This document shows, piece by piece, positions 58,169 through 64,000 of a stretch of 64,000 nucleotides of DNA (the stretch's first letter is position 1; each line of letters opens with the position of its first letter). Under the pieces are notes generated by a model, which was given only the letters and a program-made list of their open reading frames with translations, was not told where the DNA came from and did not search any database. The stretch is from Algoriphagus sp. (GTDB lineage: Bacteria; Bacteroidota; Bacteroidia; Cytophagales; Cyclobacteriaceae): assembly GCA_023653075.1 (NCBI GenBank), contig JAMNXQ010000001.1, forward strand, positions 124,001 through 188,000. Reading direction: 5' to 3'. Position numbers and translations under genes: made by a program.

Positions 58169-60592
58169 TTGGCTATGAAATACCTTTCCTTTATCAGCAC
58201 GTTTGTTGTAACCTGTGCCTTAGGGGTACTGGTTTCACTTCCATTTGGACAGATACCTCCTATCGGACCCTTGTTGGATCCTAATCATGGATTTTGGCAA
58301 AATTCCTTCTCTGAGGATCAATTGGCAGAGGAATCCTTGAATCTAGAAAATTTAAATGCCCCAGTGGAGGTGGTTTATGACCAACAATTGATTCCCCATA
58401 TCTACGCGGAGAATGAATCGGATCTTTACCGAGCTCAAGGGTACATCACAGCGAAGCACCGGCTTTGGCAGATGGAGTTTCAGACCCGTGCAGCAGCGGG
58501 CAGACTTGCGGAATTGGTCGGGCCAATGGCTTTGGAATTGGATCGAATGACTCGTCGAAAAGGCTTGGCTTATGGAGCCGAATTGGGTATCGCTTATTTA
58601 AAGAAAGAGGATCCGGCCACCTTGGCCTTGGTTGAGGCCTATTCGGATGGGGTCAACCAGTACATCAATCAATTGACCGAGGCTAGGCTACCAGTAGAAT
58701 ACAAGATTTTGAATTACAAGCCTGAGGCTTGGTCTGCCTATAAATCTCTGCTTTTGCTCAAATACATGTCGGACATGTTGGTAGGGGATCGAGACTTGGA
58801 GTACAGCAATTTGAAGAAAATCTTAGGCAAGGCTACTTTGGATCGTCTCTATCCTGACTTTCCGCGAGACAATGATCCCATAATCGAAAAAGAAAAGGTT
58901 TGGGATTTTCAATCTTTGTATCCGGCCAAGCCAGATAGCATGTCCTATCCAGAAGAGATGCTCCAAATGGAAGCATTGGCACAGCCTACCGAGGGTACTG
59001 GGTCAAACAACTGGGCGGTGAGTGGTAAGAAAACTAAAAATGGGCATCCCATTCTTGCCAATGATCCACACTTAAGTTTGAATTTACCCTCACTCTGGTA
59101 CTCCATGCAGTTGAGTACCCCACAGCATACTGTAAAGGGGGCCACCCTTCCGGGCGCCCTAGGCGTGATCTCCGGCTTCAACGAGCACATTGCTTGGGGG
59201 GTGACCAATGCCACCAAGGATACCCGAGATTGGTACAAAATCACGTTCCAAGATGCGTCCCGAAAAGCCTATAAGTATGGAGAAGAATGGAGAAACTCAG
59301 AATTTAGAATTGAGGAAATCAAGGTAAAAGGGGAGGAAGCATTCTTGGATACAGTGGTGTATACCCACTACGGCCCGGTAGTCTACGACAAATCCTTCAA
59401 ATCAGACCGTCAGGATGTCAATTTTGCGCTTCGTTGGATTGTGCATCAAGGTACTTCCAATGAACAAAAAACCTTCCTGCAACTCAATAAGGCTACCAAC
59501 CATGCGGGTTACACAGAAGCCTTGAAGGATTATGCTGCTCCTGCTCAAAATTTCGTATTTGCCTCCAAAACCGGAGATATCGCCATGCGCATTCAAGGGA
59601 AATTCCCGTTGAAATGGAAGGAACAAGGGAAATTCTTTATGGATGGAGCCGACCCAAGAATGGAGTGGCAAGGATATATTCCCTTCGAGCACAATGCGAA
59701 TACGATTAATCCTGAGCGCGGGTTTGTGTCTTCTGCCAACCAGCATCCGGTAGACAGTACCTATCCCTACTATACCTTCGATCACTCTTTCGAGCATTAC
59801 CGAAACCGTAGATTGAACAGCAAACTGACCGCCATGGAACAGATTACAGTGGAGGACATGAAAGCCTTGCAATTCGATTCCTACAATTTGCAAGCTGCAG
59901 AATCCTTGCCTGTGCTCCTCAATTTATTGGCGGGGGATGGAGCATCCTCCAAGGAGGCTCAAAAATATCTAGCGGAATTAAAAGGCTGGGATTATTTTGC
60001 AGATCCTGCCAAAAAAGGACAGACACTTTATTCGATTTGGTTTGCAGAAACGGCGGAAAGTATTTGGAGAGAATTGATGGACCAAGGTGCACCAGTGGTA
60101 CGGCCAAACAACTACCAGACGATTGCTTTGATGCGTGATACGCCAGAGGATGCAGTTTTTGACGTCCACATGGCAGCGGGTATCCAAACAGCCCAGTACC
60201 ATGTACAGGTTGGGTTTGATTCCTTGCTGTTAGCTATGAAAAAATGGGAGGCTGAACAGGGAGATTACCGATGGGCGGACTACAAGAAAACGACTATCCA
60301 ACACTTAGTACCTACCTTCAAAGCCTTTTCTGTGCCCGATGTGTATACAGGGGGCGGTGCGGGTATCCTCAATGCCACCGGAGGTAGACATGGAGCAAGT
60401 TGGAGAATGGTCGTAGAATTGGGACCTACCATCAAGGCCTTTGGCATTTATCCAGGAGGGCAATCTGGTAATCCAGGAAGTAGATTTTACGATAACTTCA
60501 TTCCTATCTGGGCGAAAGGGGATTATGTGGATTTTGGATTGAAGAAGAAGAAAGATCAAAATGGAGTATTATTCAAAACGATTTTAAACTAA
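58169..60592 (+). CDS. Penicillin acylase family protein (Ntn hydrolase)
   Basis: DLYRAQGYITAKHRLWQMEFQTRAAAGRLAEL; GTGSNNWAVSGKKTKNGHPILANDPHLSLNLPSLWY. Confidence 0.96.
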   Translation: MAMKYLSFISTFVVTCALGVLVSLPFGQIPPIGPLLDPNHGFWQNSFSEDQLAEESLNLENLNAPVEVVYDQQLIPHIYAENESDLYRAQGYITAKHRLWQMEFQTRAAAGRLAELVGPMALELDRMTRRKGLAYGAELGIAYLKKEDPATLALVEAYSDGVNQYINQLTEARLPVEYKILNYKPEAWSAYKSLLLLKYMSDMLVGDRDLEYSNLKKILGKATLDRLYPDFPRDNDPIIEKEKVWDFQSLYPAKPDSMSYPEEMLQMEALAQPTEGTGSNNWAVSGKKTKNGHPILANDPHLSLNLPSLWYSMQLSTPQHTVKGATLPGALGVISGFNEHIAWGVTNATKDTRDWYKITFQDASRKAYKYGEEWRNSEFRIEEIKVKGEEAFLDTVVYTHYGPVVYDKSFKSDRQDVNFALRWIVHQGTSNEQKTFLQLNKATNHAGYTEALKDYAAPAQNFVFASKTGDIAMRIQGKFPLKWKEQGKFFMDGADPRMEWQGYIPFEHNANTINPERGFVSSANQHPVDSTYPYYTFDHSFEHYRNRRLNSKLTAMEQITVEDMKALQFDSYNLQAAESLPVLLNLLAGDGASSKEAQKYLAELKGWDYFADPAKKGQTLYSIWFAETAESIWRELMDQGAPVVRPNNYQTIALMRDTPEDAVFDVHMAAGIQTAQYHVQVGFDSLLLAMKKWEAEQGDYRWADYKKTTIQHLVPTFKAFSVPDVYTGGGAGILNATGGRHGASWRMVVELGPTIKAFGIYPGGQSGNPGSRFYDNFIPIWAKGDYVDFGLKKKKDQNGVLFKTILN

Positions 60593-60600
60593 GCCTACCT

Positions 60601-60972
60601 ATGAAATTTTTATTATTCACGCTGCTGAGCACCTTAGTGGTGGTATTTCTAAATAGTATAGCCTCTTATTGGGTGGTGATGATTGCCGTTGTCTTGCTTG
60701 CTGCCTTGATGCGTCCCAGCACTTGGGGAGGATTCCTGGGGGGAGGCTTGGGGATGGGTGTGGCCTGGTTGGGTCAGACACTCTACCTATCTGCAGTGAC
60801 TTCCAGTACACTACCTGACAAAATGGGGGCTATAATGGGTCTAGGCTCAGGACTTAGTTTGATGGTAGTGACTGCAGTATTGGGCTTTATCCTTGGGGGT
60901 TGCTCAGGACTACTAGGGGTACTATTTCGCAACCTAGTTCAAAAGAAGCCTACAGACGTGTACCTAGGTTGA
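60601..60972 (+). CDS. Small hydrophobic membrane protein, hypothetical
   Basis: 123-aa ORF with several predicted TM segments, 8 bp after the acylase gene. Confidence 0.7.
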   Translation: MKFLLFTLLSTLVVVFLNSIASYWVVMIAVVLLAALMRPSTWGGFLGGGLGMGVAWLGQTLYLSAVTSSTLPDKMGAIMGLGSGLSLMVVTAVLGFILGGCSGLLGVLFRNLVQKKPTDVYLG

Positions 60973-61017
60973 GCGGCTTTCCTGTTCGTCTCGCTAATTA
61001 ACTTAGAGTTAGATAAA

Positions 61018-61060
61018 ATGCGGCCTTTTTTTATCCAAAATGGGTAAAAAAGGGCCGCAT
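61018..61060. terminator. Bidirectional terminator between convergent genes
   Basis: ATGCGGCCTTTTTTTATCC / GGGTAAAAAAGGGCCGCAT 19-bp stem (few mismatches or G-U). Confidence 0.8.
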
Positions 61061-61078
61061 CTCTTTTAATCCAACCAA

Positions 61079-62665
61079 TTAGGGATGAAGCGCAGTGTCT
61101 TGATCAGGACCCTTTGGGGCTACAAGAATTACTTTTTCCTTAGCCACCACCACCGAACCGGGAGCGGATCCTTTTACTTTTCTAACAAACTTGGCTTCGG
61201 TCACGATTACTGGACTCAGGGAGTCGGATTTGAGTTTGGAATAAAATGCGGCCAAGGAGGCAGCCCGTTCCACTACCTGCTGAGGTACGGTTGGCATTCC
61301 TTTTCGCCGAATGATGACATGGGAACCCGGTACTTGTCGGGCGTGGAGCCATAGGTCGTCCTTGTGTACAAAACTGCGCAGCATCTCGTCGTTGTCTTTG
61401 GCGGATTTTCCCACCCAAATGGTATATCCTTCCACCTCAAATACTTTGAAAGGGCTGCTCATTTCCGTTTTGGATAAAGGTAGGTCCTCCTTGTGTTCCT
61501 TTTTGAATTCTTTCAATGCCCTGAAATCCTGTGCTCCTTGGATTCGATCGAGTAGGGATTGCAGGGAATGGGCCTGGGCTTTTTTAGCAGCCAAGGTTTT
61601 TTCCAATTGATCAATTTCCAATTGCCTATTTTTTGATTTCCGGTAAAGGGAAGCGGCGAGATCCTGAGGTTTTTGATTGGGTTTGAGACTAATTTTCACC
61701 TTTTCTCCGGTATAAAAATTATCCAATTCCGCCTCACGATTACTTTCTCCAAATGCATGGAGGTTGGCCATCAGCACATCCGCAAGTTGAGACGGGGAAG
61801 GGGAATCTTTCAGTTCTTGCAGTTTCCCCCCTGATTTCTTGAGGTAGGCTTCTGTTCTTTTGAGCTGGTCCTGGTAGGATTTGAGGAGGCTATTTTTTTC
61901 TTTTTCAAAATTTCCCAGCACCAAGGCTTGGTAAAACAGTTCATTGCAGGCTTGAATGGGATCTGCACTAGTAAACCTCGCCTCCGCCTCCGGGAGTAGG
62001 CTAAGCAGAAGTTCCCCCTCTTTTTCGACCAAAGCATACAAAGGACTATCCAGGAGGTCGAGTAGTTCTTGGATCAATTTCCATTTACCATTAAGATCTA
62101 AGTCTAAATCCAAATACCCTTTTTGCTTAAGCCAAGCTCGAGGTACGGGACCTAGGGTAGGTAAAAACTGAGAAACATTCCCTTCCAAACAGATAAAATG
62201 CTCTAAGCTCAGGTTAAGTTGTCGATCCAAAGTTCTCCAGTCCAAAATTTTATCTTCGGCAATGACATTTCTAAACCAAACTTCTGGTTCAGTTGTCTCG
62301 GGGAGGTATAGCAGGCAATTGCTTCGGTTGCCATGGAGTTTGAAGATCAGTACTTTCCCAGATGAAAGATCAAACTTTAAGGCTCTTTCATTGGAGAAGA
62401 CCCTACAAGAAGTAATACGATCTCCAATCAGGCTTTCAAAAAGGCTAATTGAATTTCGTTTGGCACGGTGAAATTGGTTTGGAAAGGAAAGGTAGACTTG
62501 AGAAGGGAGTAAGTGGGCACGGATAAAAAGAGTTCCTTGAGCACCATCGGTCTCGAATACAAGTTCATCCTTGCTTTGAGAAAAGCAGGACACGATTCTA
62601 TTTCCGGCAAAAGAATCTGAAAGTGCTGGAGCCAGGAATCGTAGAAAATGGTAGGTCAAGTGCAT
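61079..62665 (-). CDS. NFACT/RqcH-family RNA-binding protein (DUF814)
   Basis: Central coiled coil; C-terminal YTIWVGKSAKDNDEMLRSFVHKDDLWLHARQVPGSHVIIR..AAFYSKLKSDSLSPVIVTEAKFVRKVKGSAPGSVVV. Confidence 0.93.
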   Translation of the reverse strand: MHLTYHFLRFLAPALSDSFAGNRIVSCFSQSKDELVFETDGAQGTLFIRAHLLPSQVYLSFPNQFHRAKRNSISLFESLIGDRITSCRVFSNERALKFDLSSGKVLIFKLHGNRSNCLLYLPETTEPEVWFRNVIAEDKILDWRTLDRQLNLSLEHFICLEGNVSQFLPTLGPVPRAWLKQKGYLDLDLDLNGKWKLIQELLDLLDSPLYALVEKEGELLLSLLPEAEARFTSADPIQACNELFYQALVLGNFEKEKNSLLKSYQDQLKRTEAYLKKSGGKLQELKDSPSPSQLADVLMANLHAFGESNREAELDNFYTGEKVKISLKPNQKPQDLAASLYRKSKNRQLEIDQLEKTLAAKKAQAHSLQSLLDRIQGAQDFRALKEFKKEHKEDLPLSKTEMSSPFKVFEVEGYTIWVGKSAKDNDEMLRSFVHKDDLWLHARQVPGSHVIIRRKGMPTVPQQVVERAASLAAFYSKLKSDSLSPVIVTEAKFVRKVKGSAPGSVVVAKEKVILVAPKGPDQDTALHP

Positions 62666-62667
62666 GG

Positions 62668-63429
62668 CTAGACGTGCAGCTTTAGTCCATCGTGCCCCAA
62701 ATACATCCCTTCAGGCAGTTCTTTCTCAACTTCAGCATGGAGTCCAAGTCGATGAGAGATATGTGTAAAGTAGGTTTTTTTTGCACCAATTCGCTGAGCC
62801 TGTGCTATGGCTTGATCCAAGGTGAAGTGGGAGATGTGTGGTTCTCTTTGCAAGGCATTGAGCACCAAAATTTCGGACCCCTCTAAAAGTCTATAAGTTC
62901 TCTCTGGTATGGAGTTGGCATCGGTGATGTAACTAAAATCCCCGATCCGAAATCCCAAAACGGGCAGTTTGTAATGAAGTACTGGAAGAGGGGTGATCCC
63001 AACTCCGTTGATATGAAAGGGGAGGTGATCAACTTCTATGCAAGCTACTTGAGGGATGCCAGGGTATTTTTGATCCGTAAAGATATAAGCGTACTCCCGT
63101 TGAAGTTGCTCCAGGACGGCAGCTCTACCAAAAATGGGAATATCGGCTTGCTGGTAAAAATTAAAAGGACGAATGTCATCTAAGCCAGCTGTATGGTCTT
63201 TGTGCTCATGGGTATAGAGCACGGCGTCCAATTGTTTGATTCCTTCTCGAAGCATTTGCATTCTAAAATCAGGCCCTGTATCAATCACAAAAGATTGTCC
63301 TTGTACAGCCAAATGAATGGCTGCTCGAAATCTTTTGTCTCTAAAGTCTAGGGATTGACAGACTGGACAAGGGCAACCTATCACCGGTACCCCTTGGGAG
63401 GTGCCGGTTCCCAAAAAGGTGATGGTCAA
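62668..63429 (-). CDS. MBL-fold metallo-hydrolase (PhnP/RNase Z-like)
   Basis: FLGTGTSQGVPVIGCPCPVC; YTHEHKDHTAGLDDIRPF; HISHRLGLHAEVEKEL. Confidence 0.95.
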   Translation of the reverse strand: MTITFLGTGTSQGVPVIGCPCPVCQSLDFRDKRFRAAIHLAVQGQSFVIDTGPDFRMQMLREGIKQLDAVLYTHEHKDHTAGLDDIRPFNFYQQADIPIFGRAAVLEQLQREYAYIFTDQKYPGIPQVACIEVDHLPFHINGVGITPLPVLHYKLPVLGFRIGDFSYITDANSIPERTYRLLEGSEILVLNALQREPHISHFTLDQAIAQAQRIGAKKTYFTHISHRLGLHAEVEKELPEGMYLGHDGLKLHV

Positions 63430-63704
63430 AATTTTAGCGAGGTTTGGCGTAATTCGGAAAGAAAATCTTGGTTGGCTTTCTCTTTGAATTCTTTAGGGTC
63501 AAGGTCTAATTCGGCCAAAATATCAAGGAGGGCATTTATTTTTCCTTCCAAAGGGAAGTACTTATTGATGATGACTACTTTAGTCTCTTTCAGAAGGCAG
63601 TATCCTGACTTAAAATTTCCTTTTTCGTAGCGGAGGTGATAAGAGGAGGCAGCAAACAAATTTTCCAATTTGTCTAAAAAGTGTTTGGTGTATTTAATAG
63701 TCAT
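63426..63704 (-). CDS. Conserved hypothetical protein, 92 aa
   Basis: Small ORF overlapping the MBL-fold gene start by 4 nt (ATGA), same strand. Confidence 0.75.
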   Translation of the reverse strand: MTIKYTKHFLDKLENLFAASSYHLRYEKGNFKSGYCLLKETKVVIINKYFPLEGKINALLDILAELDLDPKEFKEKANQDFLSELRQTSLKF

Positions 63705-63707
63705 GAA

Positions 63708-64000
63708 TTAACTCAGGAATTTTTTTACCGTCGCTAATACTAGGTCGTAGTTTAAGGGTTTCTGAATGAAATCATCAAACCCAAACTTTCGAAAATCTTC
63801 TGGGGTATGGTTGGCTGCATTACCTGAAATGGCAATGATGGGGATGCTATTTTTTTTGGGATCGGCCAACTTTCTTACTTCCTTGGTACATTGGATCCCA
63901 TCCATTTGCGGCATGGTGATATCCATCAGGATCAAATCAAAATCTTCAACAGCGAGCATTTCCAGCACTTGCTTTCCGTTGCGTGCAGCTTTCATGCTGT
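63708..64000 (-). CDS. Response regulator receiver domain (C-terminal end of a longer protein, probably a hybrid histidine kinase); truncated by window edge
   Basis: DFDLILMDITMPQMDGIQCTKEVRKL..IPIIAISGNA..GFDDFIQKPLN; frame stays open to position 64000. Confidence 0.88.
   Translation of the reverse strand, partial: SMKAARNGKQVLEMLAVEDFDLILMDITMPQMDGIQCTKEVRKLADPKKNSIPIIAISGNAANHTPEDFRKFGFDDFIQKPLNYDLVLATVKKFLS

Overview
The window reads as ordinary core chromosome of a Bacteroidota bacterium, probably Cytophagales (Algoriphagus/Cyclobacteriaceae-like). That placement is inferred from protein families and gene order, not from a database search. About 60 genes are supportable. They include: a WD40/DivIVA/folB/DUF4268 operon; two A-type Fe-S carriers; thiL; gcvT; comB; rlmD; an AddAB-type helicase-nuclease pair; an Mla lipid-transport operon; pgi; queA; menC; hemF; a TamL-type outer-membrane lipoprotein; gltA; a complete SUF cluster (sufB-C-D-S-E, DUF59, bacilliredoxin); two tandem secreted peptidases (M14, S9); thyA; a penicillin acylase; and an RqcH/NFACT protein. 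No tRNA, rRNA, CRISPR array, transposase, phage or recognisable defence island was seen, and I found no convincing undescribed multi-gene system. The most interesting signal is non-coding. A ~290-bp imperfect long inverted repeat (3004-3292) is bounded by GATAATCCGCAA...TTGCGGATAATC, with related partial copies at 49485-49587 and 6186-6262, all directly 3' of stop codons (a REP/BIME- or MITE-like family). Other points worth a look: an ~820-bp non-coding gap upstream of the Mla operon with hairpin/terminator structure, interlocked divergent promoters at tamL/spoU, an A-type carrier that lost its CxC ligands, and DxDxDG acidic loops embedded in an M14 peptidase.
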